The notes below the pieces were generated by a model. The model saw only the letters and a list, made by a program, of their open reading frames with translations, ran no database searches and was not told the origin of the DNA. The translations under genes and the position numbers were made by a program. From Elgaria multicarinata webbii (taxonomy: Eukaryota; Chordata; Lepidosauria; Squamata; Anguidae), in NCBI RefSeq assembly GCF_023053635.1, contig NC_086173.1, positions 144,555,197 through 144,619,196 on the forward strand: a stretch of DNA of 64,000 bases, in the 5' to 3' direction. Below are positions 12,601 through 25,900 of this stretch, in pieces (position 1 is the first letter of the stretch; the number at the start of each line of letters is the position of its first letter).

Positions 12601-15600
12601 CAAGCCAGAGATAAGCTGATATATTCTGCTTCTGCACTAGAGGTTGCTACACAATTTTGTTTTCTTGTATACCAATCAATCAAGGATTGATTGTAAAAGA
12701 ATGCTGCTCCACTGGTAGACTTTCTATCAATTGCGTTAGCCCAGTCAGCATCTGCATAAACACAGAAATTTCCATCTTTGTGTGTAGATATTTCCAATTT
12801 GTGATTGATTGTACCTTTTAGATATCTCAATACACGTTTTACAGCTGTCCAATCAGTTACAGAAGGTTTTGTCATTTTTCTGCTTAAAAGATTTACAGCA
12901 AATGTAATATCTGGTCTACTTAGGTTTGCTAGATAAAGTAAACTTCCAATCACACTCTGATATTTCTGTATGTCTTCCATTTCAGTACTGTCTGTCTGAT
13001 TTTGAAAATCAGTGACCATAGGAGTGGCAACAATTTTACAATTCTCCATGCTGTGTTCTTCCAGCAATTTTTTAATTTTGCCACTTTGTTCAATCAGAAA
13101 TGACCCTGTGTTAGAATCTTTTGAAATTTGCATTCCCAAATAACTTTTCACTGAACCAAGGTCTTTTAACTCAAAATGTCTTTGCAGCTGGTTTACAAAT
13201 GTGTTTTTCTGTTCTTCTTCATTAAAAACCAGTAACAAATCATCTACATAAATCAGCAAATACACTACATTTGAACCATCCTGTTTTGTGTACAAACAAT
13301 GATCAGCTTTGCTTTGTTTAAAACCCATTTTGATCAATACATTGTCCAGTTTCTTATTCCAACACCTTGCTGCTTGCCTCAAACCATATATGGATTTTTT
13401 CAATTTACAAACTAACCCTGGATTTTTAACAAAACCTTTTGGTTGAGTCATGTAAATTTCTTCTGTTAAATCTCCATATAAGAAAGCTGTTTTGATGTCA
13501 AAATGAAATACATTCAATTGTTTTTTCTGCTGCAATTTTTAACAAAAGTTTTACACTTGAGTATTTTGTTGTAGGTGCATAAACTTCTTCAAAATCTATT
13601 AGATATTTTTGAGCAAATCCTCTTGCTACCAATCTTGCTCTGTAACGTTCCACCTGTCCTTTCTCATTTTGTTTTACTTTGAATACCCATTTACAGGTAA
13701 TGGCTTTACGACCTTCAGGTAAAGGTACTAGCTCCCACGTTTCATTTTTTTCCATTGCTCTGATTTCCTCTGACATTGCTTCATGCCAGCCCTGAGCTTC
13801 TGTAGGTTCCATTTCCTGAATTTCCTCAAATGAAGTAGGTTCATAGGCTATTAGTAAAGCTCTATGAGAAACCTGTTTACTTTGGTATTCATCTGAATAA
13901 CGAATTGGAGCTTTGCGTTCCCTTTCTGGTCGTTTTGGCATAGTTACAGGCATAGTTTCCTCCTCTACAGTTTCTTCCCCCTCCCTCTCTTGCTGAGATT
14001 GTTCAGGAATTTCTTCTGTTTCTACAGCTTTCTGTTCTACAGGCAAACTTACATACTGTTTTGTTTCCTGCATTTGTTCATGAAAAACTACATCTCTGCT
14101 CACAATTACACTTTTGTGATATGGAGACCACAAACGATAGCCTTTTGTTTGTGTATCATATCCCAACAGTTTACATTCCAAACCTCTTTGAGCTAGCTTT
14201 CCTGGTCTGTTTTCTTTCTGAACATGAGCAAAACATTTACTTCCAAAAACCCTTATATGTGACACTCTAGGTTTTCTTTTGTAAAACATTTCATATGGAG
14301 TTTTTTCATGTACAGAGTGGTAAAGCCTGTTTAACAAATAATTTGAGGTGGACAAAGCTTCTGCCCAGAACAGGTTAGACAATCCTGACTCTTTCAATAG
14401 AGCTCTTAACATGTTCTGCAAGGTTCTGTTTTTCCTTTCTGCAACTCCATTTTGAAATGGTGAATATGGAGCAGTAAGGTCATGTTGTATACCTTCATCA
14501 CTGAGGAATTTTTTTAATTGGTTGCTAAGAAATTCACCTCCCCGGTCCGTTCTTAGATTAGCTATAGGTTCTTTAAATCTATTTTTACTCCACTTAACAA
14601 AGGCTTTAAACTTTCCAAAAGTTTCACTCTTCTGTTTTAACACATACACAAATCCAAATCTACTGTAATCATCAACAATAGACAAGAAAAATCTGTTTCC
14701 TCCTTGACTTGTCTCAAAAGGACCTGCAAGATCTGCATGAATTAATTCAAAAATTCTTTTTGTTGTTCTCTCACTATGTTTTGGAATGTTTGACTTATGA
14801 CACTTGGTTTCACTGCATACATTACATTCTACATAGTTAGAACATGGTTTGATTTTCACCCCTTCACACAATTCTGGAATCTTAGAAATTGTTTTATAGT
14901 TAGCATGACCAAACCTTTTATGAGTTAAATGGATACACTCTTGGTGTGGTTTGCAATTGGCTATTGTTTTTGTTGTGACTTTGCTGGCTACAACTTCATT
15001 TTCTGTACAAGTATTAATTACATACAAAGAATCTTTCATTATTCCCTGCACACACACCTTGTTTCCCTGTTTTATAGTACAATTTTCTTCGGTAAAACAA
15101 ATCTCATACCCCAGTTCTGTTAACTGAAACACACTTAGAAGGTTTGTTTCCAATTCTGGTACATATAAAACACTTTGTAGTTCAACTCCCAGACAATCAA
15201 AATATACATTACCCACACCACAAATCTGGATTTTTGTTCCATTTGCAAGGGTAACACACTTTTGCTCTGAAGTAGAAGTTTCCAAGGTTACAAATGAAAG
15301 TTTGTCTTTTGCCATACTTATTGAAGCCCCAGAGTCCAAAAACCAAGGATTCATTGTCTCTTTGACTCTTGCTAGAAGACACTTCTTTGTTGATTCAGCT
15401 TCATTCATGTTGTTTTCTTCTCTCCACTTTGCTGTCGACTGCTTTTTCTTCTTGTTGTTGCAATCCCGCCTTAAGTGTCCTGTGGAACCACAGTTAAAGC
15501 ATTTCCTTGCCTTTAATGCAGCCACCACATCAGAAGATTTATGGCTTTGTTGAAATTCAGCCACAGGATGTTTAAAACTCTGTTGTTTTGAAGCTTGTCT

Positions 15601-18600
15601 TCTTTCATAGGTTTCCAGTAGTTTTCCAGCTACATACTCGAGGGTTAAATTTTTCTCCTCTTGACTTTCCATCATGGTGACAACCGCGTCGTACGATGAA
15701 TCAAGACTTGACAAAATCACATAGACTTGGTGTATAGTTGTAAACTCCATCCCTCGTGCCCTGAGTTGATTGAAGATTTCTCTCATGCTTTTCAAATGGT
15801 TTGACATAGACTCCCCTGGTTTCAGCTTCATTCCATACAGCTTCCGGGTTAGAATTACTTTACTGCCCGCTGTTTCTCTTTGATATACAGCTTGTAGCGC
15901 ATTCCAGCACTCTTTTGATGTATTCAAAAACTGAATGAAGGAAATTTGAGAGTCTTCCACAGCTAACGCAATAACTGCCATTGCTTTTGCATCGTCCTTA
16001 AACCATTTAGCATTCTGTGGATCTGCTCTATCTGGTGGATCCTCTGTGACTACATACCACAGTTCAGCCTGAATCAGATACATTTGCATTTTGTAAGACC
16101 ATAATGCATAGTTAGAGTCATTCAGCTTTTCTAACAATTGATGCAAACCAGACATATTAGCTCCTGCCATTCCCTCTGCTTTAGGAATTGGTATCTCACC
16201 GTCCTCCTGCTCAGAGTCCTCCTCAGAGTCAGCCGACTGAGATTTTTCCTCACTTTGCAGCACTGGCTTTAGCTTGATGTCTTCCTTCATCAACAGTTTT
16301 CTGTTTTAGCAGACTCCTGGTTCTGATACTGCACCGTTCCCATCAAGTTCTGGTTCTTCTGCCTGGATTAGGCTGGCGTAGGCTGGTCTAGGCTAGACTG
16401 GGCCCATAACCTTTGTTGGGTTATTGTGCCAGAACTTTTCTCTCTCTGGAACTCTGTTTGTGCTCAGAAACAAACACACATCACACAGGTCTTACACAGC
16501 AGAGCTGGTTTATTTCCTTCAGGCTTCTGTGCAGTTCAATTCAGATCAGTTCAGATCAGCACACTGAGGCATACACAGAGAGCAGTGATCATAGAGCAGT
16601 GATCAGTTCCATTTTACACAAGTGAGAAACTATATACAGATCTACACAATTCTTATCTACATTACATACAGCTGTGATGAGGCTAACTTAGAATCTTGGC
16701 AAGGTTCCCAGAACAGCCTCTATCTCAAGGTAATTGCCCACAGATAGACTTTCTCTGTTTAACCCTGAGATAGCCATACACACACAATTTTAATGACTAA
16801 GCAAGTATTTCTTTTCATATACTTAACAATTTACAGCTAAATGGGGGAGGGGAGCAAGTGGGGAGGAATGGGGTGCTCCCTCCCTGGCAGAATTTCCATC
16901 ACCCCCATTTTTATTTATTTTTCCTTTTCTTTATAAGGCTCCGCAGAGGTGCGGAGCCTCGGTCCAAGCTGAAAAAGTCGGGGTAAGTACCCGACTTTTT
17001 TAGAGCGGAGCTCTGGGGCTTTGCCCCTGGATTGCTTTGGAGTGGCAACTGCGTCATGTAGATCATCTGCTGCCACTCTGAAGGTACTGCAGGGAAAAGC
17101 GCCCATGTAGACGAGCCCTTGGTTTTACTTGGGGAACCACTGAACAACTCCCTGTTTTCATGATCTTTTTGTTTTCCTGCAGTCCTTGGCCAGATCTACA
17201 CCAAGCAGGATATGACACTTCGAAAACAGTTTGAAACCTGTACATGCAGTGTGTCCTGGGCCCGAACAGTTGTCACTACGGTTACAAACCATTTTAAAGT
17301 GGTAGTGTAGATCCTGCCCTTGACTCCCGCATTTTTTATCACATTATGCGATGGGCCATTTCCCTTTTCTCCTCTGACACTAGATTTCCTCTGTTTATAG
17401 AGTGATTTTTCCATGCTTGTTTCTAGCTTATCCATGGGATAAATCCAGTCTGAAATCACTGCCAATAGATTTGAAACAGTTTAAGGAACTGGATGCCTAT
17501 GCATCAAAGGTAAGTTGTTATTTATTGTGGGTTATTCCCAGGTGTAGATAGTCTGTGGCACTTTAGACCCAAACCACATGTGACGTGGGATACCCATGAC
17601 TGGTTTTCCAGCTCTTTCTTTCTTTCTTTCTTTCTCTCTCCCTCTCTCCCTCCCCCCTCCTGGGAAGCCAGTTCTTTTCAACTTGTTCATAAATGATCTG
17701 GAATTAGGAGTGAGCAGTGAATTGGCCAAGTTTGCCGATGACACCAAATTATTTAAGGTTGTGAAAACACAAAGGGATTGTGAGGAGCTCCAAAGGGATC
17801 TCTCCAAGCTGAGAGAGTGGGCATCCAAATGGCAGATGCGATTCAGTTGTAAGCAAGTGTAAGGTGATGCACGTTGGGGCAAAAAAACAAACCCCCAACC
17901 TCAAGTATAACCTAATGGGATCTGAGCTGGCGGTGACCAAACAAGAAAGAGATCTTGGGACTGTGGTGGACAGCTCGGTGAAAATGTCCACCCAGTGTGC
18001 AGCCGCTGTAAAGAAGGCAAACTCCATGTTAGGCATGATAAGAAAAGGAATTGAGAATAAAATGGCCAGTATCATACTGCCCTTATACAAATCTATGGTG
18101 CAACCACACTAAAAGCCTCATCACATCTAGGTAGAAATGCACGGCTCTCGTCACTTCTCTGTCGTCGCTCCGACGTCGCTTCCTGAAAACAGGAAGTAAC
18201 AAGGTCCATTCAGTCTGGCAGGAGAAAGCAGCAACCAGACTTTTTCTGGTTATTCTTGTGGCGCAAGGAAAGCCAGAAGGGGCGGAAGGCATGCGAGAGG
18301 CAGATGACGTCATGTGAGCAATCCATGAGTGCCCAGGCAGTAACGAGCGTGCAGTAGAACGCTTGTCGGATGGAGCTTTCAGAATACTGTGTACAGTCCA
18401 GGTCACCACACCTAAAAAAAGATATTGTAGAGCTGGAAAAAGTGCAGAAAAGGGCAACTAAAACAATCAATGAGGGAAGGTTACAACAGCTGGGATTGGA
18501 TAGCTTGGAAAATAGGAGGCTAAGAGGAAACCTGATAGAGGTGTACAAAATTATGCATGGTGTGGAGAATGAGGACAAGGAGACATTTTTCTCCCTCTCT

Positions 18601-21600
18601 CAAAATACTAGAACCCGGGGTCATCCCATGAAGCTGATTGGTGGGAGACTCAGGATAAATAAAAGGAAGTCCTTCTTCACACAGCGCATAGTTAAATTAT
18701 GGAACTCACTACCACAAGATGTAGTGATGGCCACCAATTTGGATGGCTTTAAAAGGGGGTTAGATAATTTCTTGGAGGTGAAGGCTATCAATGGCTAATA
18801 GACTTGTGGTTATGTGCTACCTCCAGTATCTGAGGCAGTAAGCCTGTGTGCACCAGAACATGGATGGAAAGGTGTTGTTGCACCATGTCCTGCTTGTGGG
18901 TTCCTAGTCAACAGCTGATCCAGCACGGCACTTAATCATAGAATCATAGAATAGCAGAGTTGGAAGGGGCCTACAAGGCCATCGAGTCCAACCCCCTGCT
19001 CAATGCAGGAATCCACCCTAAAGCATCTCTGACAGATGGTTGTCCAGCTGCCTCTTGAAGGCCTCTAGTGTAGGAGAGCCCACAACCTCCCTAGGTCACT
19101 GATTCCATAGTCGTACTGCTCTAACAGTCAGTTAGAGTTATGTTCTTCTCCTTCTTTGTCTTCTTTTTACTTTAAAGTAGGCATGGTTGACTCAGATTAG
19201 ATCAGTTGCACTGGGCGAGGTGTTCTTTAAACCTTTGCCTCCCATGGCATTTTCTGAATCTAAGTTGCACCTTCACACTCATGGTGATATTAACCTTGCG
19301 GTGAAAAATAAATAAAGGTACCTCTGGGGTGACCATATGGAAAGGAGGACAGGGCTCCTGTATCTTTAACAGCTGCATAGAAAAGGGAATTTCAGCAGGC
19401 GTCATTTGTATATATGGTGAACCTGATGAAATTCCATCTTCATCACAACAGTTAAAGCTGCAGGAGCTATACTAGAGTGACCAGATTTAAAAGAGGGCAG
19501 GGCACCTGCAGCTTTAACTGTTGTGATGAAGAGGGAATTTCACCAGGTTCTCCATATATACAAATGACACCTGCTGAAATTCCTTTTTCAATACAACTGT
19601 TAAAGATATAGGAGCCCTGTCCTCCTTTCCATATGGTCACCCTAGGTACCTCTACCGTGCTTTGTTGTTGTTGTTGCTGTGGAGCTAATAGCAACTTTGG
19701 AGAGCAGATGATTTAGTTGGTGAACGATTGCTTCAGAACTATTGTTTATATTTAAGCACAAATTTATGCAAATAGAATAAACAAATACATTTGATTGACT
19801 AAAACTTATACAGTTTCAGTGCAATCCTAGACGTATCTACTCAGAAGTAAGTCCCACTAAGTTTAAATGGGGCTTGCTCCCAGGTATTATTATTATTATT
19901 TATTATTATTTATTTATATAGCACCATCAGTGTACATGGTGCTGTACAGAGTAAAACAGTAAATAGCAAGACCCTGCCGCATAGGCTTACAATCTAATAA
20001 AATCATAGTAAAGCAATAAGGAGGGGAAGAGAATGCAAACAGGTACAGGGTAGGGTAAGCAGGCACAGGGTAGGGTAAAACTAACAGTAGAAAGTAACAG
20101 TAGAATTCTGCACAACATCAAGTTTTAAAAGCTTTAGGAAAAAGAAAAGTTTTTAGTTGAGCTTTAAAAGCTGCGGTTAGTACATATTATGTACTAATAT
20201 GTGGAAAGTACATATCCATCAGGGATGCTTTAGGGTGGATTCCTGCATTGAGCAGGGGGTTGGACTCGATGGCCTTATAGGCCCCTTCCAACTCTACTAT
20301 TCTATGATTCTATGAAAGCTATATGGACTACATAAACAGTTTTGGTTTGGTTTGAATGGGGCTTATTACTCCTAGGAAAGTGCAGATAGGATTATTGATT
20401 CAATCAATAAAAAGAGCAATCGTAGGTATGCTTACTCAGAGGTAAGTGCCCCTGGGGCTTAACTTCTTATAAGTATGTTTAGGATTGGTGCCTAACTTTC
20501 CTTTAATTAGGGTGACCATATGGAAAAGAGGACAGGGCTCCTGTATCTTTTAAGCGTTGCATAGAAAAGGGAATTTCAGCAGGTGTCTTTTGTATGCGTG
20601 CAGCACCTGGTGAAATTCCCTCTTCATCACAACAGTTAAAGCTGTAGGAGCCCTGCCCTCTTTTGTAGCTGGTCACTCTACCTTAATCAAATGGCAGCCC
20701 TAGATAGAAGGTAGGACCTGTGCCGCTCTCTTCCGCATTCACTTCTGCTTAATCCATTTCCTTTTTATAATACAGGTGGATGTCAGGGACAGTATGAAGA
20801 ATCTGGTGAATGTCTTGCTCCAAAAAGCCCGCAGCGATCTGGAGAAACTCCGAGCCATTTGGATATGGACTTGCTATCATATCGGTAAGGAGCGTCACAT
20901 GGGGCCCAGTGTTGTTCATAGAAAATGACCTTGGCAAGCAGCTGGAGGAAACACTTCATGCTGAAGCGCTCTGGGCCGCTTGGGGGGGAAAGAGGGCAGG
21001 AAAGTTCCCCACCCTCCCAGCTGCTGCTGAGGTGTGGCTGAAGGTGGGACCAGGCCCGGTGCTGCCATAGAGGCAACTCAGGCGGCTGCCTAGAGCGCCA
21101 AGCAAACGAGGGCGCCGAACAGCGTACCCGGAAGCTGCTCTCCTAGAGCGGCTTCCGGGTGTGCTGTTTCAAAGCCTCCGCCCCAGCCTCCGCCCAACCC
21201 TAGCGTCCTGGCTCCTTCGAAGCCAGGACGCTGGGGTTGGAGGCGGAGGCTTCAGTACGGTGTGCCAGGAAGCCACTTCCAGGCGCGCTGCTTCAAAGCC
21301 TCTGCCCCGCCCCCCAACCCCAGCGTCCTGGCTTCAAAGCCGGGAGCGAGAGGGAGTGGGTGGTGAGTGGGCGAGCAAGGGGGGAGCTGTAGCGGTGAGT
21401 GAGCGAGCGGGGGGGGGGGCGAGCGGGCGGGGGGAGCAGTGAGCGAGCGAGTGGGTGGGCAGGCGAGTGAGGGAGCGGTGAGTGAGCGAGTGGGGGGCGG
21501 TGGCTTCAGAACGCGCCTGCCTAGGGCTCAATATAGTCTGGCGCTGGCCCTGGGTGGGACAGTATGTAGGGAAGGCGTAGGGAGCCATTACGGGGATTGG

Positions 21601-22960
21601 AAAAGGGCCTGTGGGGCTTGAGGAGGACAACAGGGACAGGGATATGTTTTTGTATGTGTGTGTTCCTGCTTCTCTGTGAGCACAAATGTTTCAAAATATC
21701 TCTCCACCTGGGCTACACTATTCCAACTCTTTACCTGAATTATTGACCTGCTGTGGCGACAGAACTGACTGGTGTCTCAGTGCTGGATGTGAGTTCTCTG
21801 GTCTTGCAGATATCCAGGCTTATTTGGGAATATACATCTACTGCCTTCTTCACCTTTCCATAGCAAGCCATGAGAACTCCTTTTGCACCACGTTTGCTGG
21901 ATTGCAGCTGTTGTGGACCAGTGGCGAGGAAGGGGTCTGGGGTTTGCTCACTGGGGTGAGAAGGAGCTCTTCTCGGAGCCCCGTCTCTGCAATTTGGGGA
22001 GTGGGGAAACCTGTGCAGCTGTCTGTATGTTGTTGGACTACAACTCCCATAATCCTTGACTACTGGCCATGCTAGCTGGGACCGATGTGAGTTGGGATCC
22101 AACACTGCAGGAGTGCAGACGGCTCTATCAATAGGTGGCATTGATGGAGAGAGGCCGGTGGGGGCTCTTTGAGAAGCACCTTCTCCCTGTGCCCCCAAAC
22201 CATGTGGCTCCTGCCACTCTTTGGCACTGAATGGATGGTAAACCCTGGAGGTGGTGGTGACACTCTCTTGATCAGGTAGCCGATTAAACTACCCATGGGA
22301 GTTATCATTTTTTATTATTTTTTTAGAAAAAATAACTATTTTCTTCACTAAATAAGGCACTTTATTGTATAGCAAATCACCTTCACAGGGTTTGTTTTAA
22401 CCAAGCAGTGTGTAGAAAGGTGCTTTCCTATAAAACACCACTAGCTTGGAACAGATTGACTAAAGATCATTCTTTTCTCATCCTCTGTAATTAATTAATT
22501 AATCGGTTAATTGCTCTGGTTTACTGCTACAAGGTTGCAATCCAAGTGAGACAGTTGCAGCCCCTTGGTGCTCAGATACTCCATGTTTCGGTGTGACGTT
22601 TCACAAATGGCTTTCTTTTTCCAGCATATGATGTGGAAGGCTACCATAATTTAGCAAACTCCTCTTGTGAGCCGGCAGATGTCTTTCAATCAAGAAAAAG
22701 CGTTTGTGGTGGCTACGCGAATCTCTTTGAACAAATGTGCAGGTACAATATGCAGTGTGACAGACTGAGTAGTCCTAGAAACGTCCAAGCAAATTTCCAG
22801 ATCCATCACAACGTTTGCCCTGAATTTTGGTCATTTGTTGATGCATTCGTGGGCTGTTTATAGGTTTCCTGTCAACAGCTGGTCGGCCACTGCGTGAACC
22901 GAACACTGGAAAGATGGAGCCTTGGTCTGATCCAGCAGGGCTCTTCTTGTGTTCTCATGT

Positions 22961-22995
<35 letters not shown>

Positions 22996-25900
22996 TTACA
23001 TTTCTATACCGCCCAATAGCCGAAGCTCTCTGGGCGGTTCACAAAAATTCTATTTGCGGCATAGTCACGCCTGCTCTGATTTGCCTGTAATGCCTACACC
23101 AGGGGCCTGTCTTCATGGTGCTGCTCCACCGCTCCTTCCCCCTGACACCCCGTGATATCGCTGCTGCTGTGGAGTGCGCGGGTGGGAAATCCCCACATCA
23201 GGAGGGAGTGCAGAGTTTTCCAGCAGTCATCCGGATACCAGAGCTCACCCCCCAGCTTCCGGCAACCAATCACTGTACACTGATGGTGCTATATAAATAA
23301 ATAAATAATGATAATGATAATCATGTATTTATTTATTTATTTATTTATTACATTTTTATACCGCCCAATAGCTGAAGCTCTCTGAGCTGCTCACCAAAAA
23401 TTAAAACCGTGCAAAGCATAATAAAACAACCAATTACAAAAACGCAATTACAAAATACAATATGAAAAGCACAACTAGGATAAAACCACACAGCAGAATT
23501 TGACATAGATTAAAATACGGAATTAAAACAGCAAAGTTTAAATTTAAGCTAAATTAGGTGTTAAAATACTGAGAAAATAAAAAGGTCTTCAGCTGGCGAC
23601 GGAAGGAACACAGTGTAGGTGCCAGGCGAACCACTCTGGGGAGCTCATTCCACAACCAGGGTGCCACAGCAGAGAAAGCCCTCCTGCTAGTAGCCACCTG
23701 CCTCACTTCCTTTGGCACGGGCTCATGGAGAGGGGACCCTGTGGATGATCTTAAGGTCTGGGCAGGTACATAGGGGAGGAGGCGTTCCTTCAAATAACCT
23801 GGCCCCAAGCTGTTTAGGGCTTTGAATGTTAGTACGTCCGTCGCCATCCCCCTCAGAATGACCCCCGTATCGACAACGGAGCAAGGTCATGCTGCGGAAG
23901 GGCCGTGGTGACCTTTCAGTGAAGAAAAAAGTCCCCAACTTTTTAAAAATGCAGCGGCCCATAGTGGTTGCGAATCACAGCCATCACGGCTGTCTACATC
24001 ACAGACATATAGACAGCCCCCAAGCAAAGAGCAATCCACAACAGCCTTCCCCGGTCGCTGGAAATGCTGCTTAGCCCTGTTCCCCAGTGCTTCCTTTACA
24101 CCCTTCTTTGATACTTCTTAGGACCTGAAAACATGTTTGTTTGTTTTTGTTTGAATGTAATCTCAGATTCTTGGACTGGCTGATTCTGTTCCTAACAACA
24201 GTGTATGTCCCTGTGTGGCAAATAACCATGCTAAGTACAAATAAATAAGGCAGGTTGATTCTACAACATTGCTTTTCTGTATTATACCAGAACCAGAAAT
24301 AGAATTCTATTTTCCCATAACAATTCTGCAGTGCCCGTCTTCATGGGCAAGATCCCACTATGTGTTTGCTAAGAAGTAAGTCCCTCTCATCCAACAAAGG
24401 GCCTGCTTCTTCCTACAGTTGTTCTTGTAGTAATTTTAATTAGTTTAGTTAAATATTAATTAGTAGCTTCCTCTTTTGAGGCCTTTCTCCTTACTAATAT
24501 TAATTAGTAGCTTCCTCCTTTGAGCCTGTTAATTAGTTGCTTTCTGTTCAATCACTATTGTTGCATTCTTGTATGGCCATAATTAGTTTTATTCCCTGTG
24601 GCGGGAGGTAAAGTTAATGGTTTCCTATTTGCAGCCAGAAAAACTTTTCACATTTTTTTTAATGATTGCAGTGCAACATTGTTAAGCGGCACTTACAGAA
24701 ATACAATTTAAATATATTAAGGTGCAATTGTATGCATGTATACATGCATGTATAAACATGTATATACATACATGTATAATTTCTTTCTGTATAAACAGAA
24801 AAAAATCTCTAGTGCAAAAGTAGGACTTTTTCTGTCCAAGGATGCATAGGATTGCACCTTTAATGAGAAATTCTTCTGCCTGTTTATTGGAATCCTGCAG
24901 GAACTACGAGGGAATCTACACGTCGTTGTGAGGGCGCTTACATGCGCCCCCAGTGCGCCCCCACACGACTGTGTAGACCGAGAAAGAAGAGACAGAGGAA
25001 GAGGCGGAGGAGGAGGCGGCTGGGGAACCGGCCGCGTCCTTGCCGCCGCCACCGCCTCCCCGCCGGCCTCCTGCTGCCGGGCTAAGAGCCACTCAGGTCG
25101 GAGAGCCACCCCGGCGGGGAGGTGGCGGTGGCCTCCTGCTGCTGGGGTAAGAGCCACCCGGGTCAGAGAGCTTGGCTTCCGCTTCCGCCGAGCTCTCCGA
25201 CCTGGGTGGCTCTTAGCCCGGCAGCAGGAGGCCGGCGGGGAGCCGGCGTCGGCGGCAAGGACGCAGCCGGTTCCCCAGCCGCCGCCTCCTCCACCTCTTC
25301 CTCCGTCTCTTCTTTCTTGGTCTACACAGTCGTTGTGGGGGCGCACTGGGGGCGCATATAAGCGCCCTCCCAACGACGTGTAGATTCCCTCTTGAGCTAT
25401 TCAGGAATGCTGTGGCCACTGTAAAACATTTTTGTAAGGAAATGAAGCTTTTAACTGAAAAGAGAAGAGCCCTGAAAGACTCAGTAGCACTTTGCTAGCC
25501 TACACTGGCAGGCTGGTGCTAAGACTGTGTCTGAGATGAAAAATCACGACAATTCAATCCTGAAAAAAGGTGTGAGAATGATATAGAAAACAATATGGAA
25601 AACTCTGAAATGCAGCTGGTGGACAAGAAATGTGTTGTGTTTAGTTTTTTTGGCTTCTCTATAAAAACTGATAATGAAGGATATCTATTCCAGCCTAAAG
25701 AGTTAGTATAAAAGCAATTACAGCCCCCTGGTGCTTCTGAATAATTTTCTTCCTCTCAGCCTTGCAGGGATACAGTGCAAGTGTCTGTCAGGATTCTCCA
25801 AAGGCTATTCATACAAGCCAGGAAAGGTCTTTAAGGGGGACAGTGATCATGCCTGGAATGCTGTTTACCTAGATGGAAGGTGGCACCTTTTGGACAGTAC

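Larger units (their letters stand above)
11859..16828 (-). mobile_element. Ty1/copia LTR retrotransposon, almost whole
   Basis: A 4970-bp element flanked by 5-bp ATTTA repeats (11854-11858 and 16829-16833), sitting in a KY-like intron and antisense to it. Its two 415-bp LTRs look identical, which implies a very recent insertion. The domain order Gag, protease, integrase, reverse transcriptase, RNase H is diagnostic of copia, since integrase precedes RT. The coding part shows about one interruption and otherwise looks whole. Confidence 0.95.

Noticed and set aside
17596-18798. Three plus-strand ORFs as a host gene
   Set aside because: Their products are CR1 reverse-transcriptase C-terminal segments.
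23554-23847. Minus-strand ORF of 97 aa as a host gene
   Set aside because: It is the C-terminus of an L2-type LINE, repeated at 35358-35747.
24717-25419. Long Arg/Pro-rich ORFs on both strands
   Set aside because: They arise from the GC-rich foldback element; the same occurs at 31942-32394.
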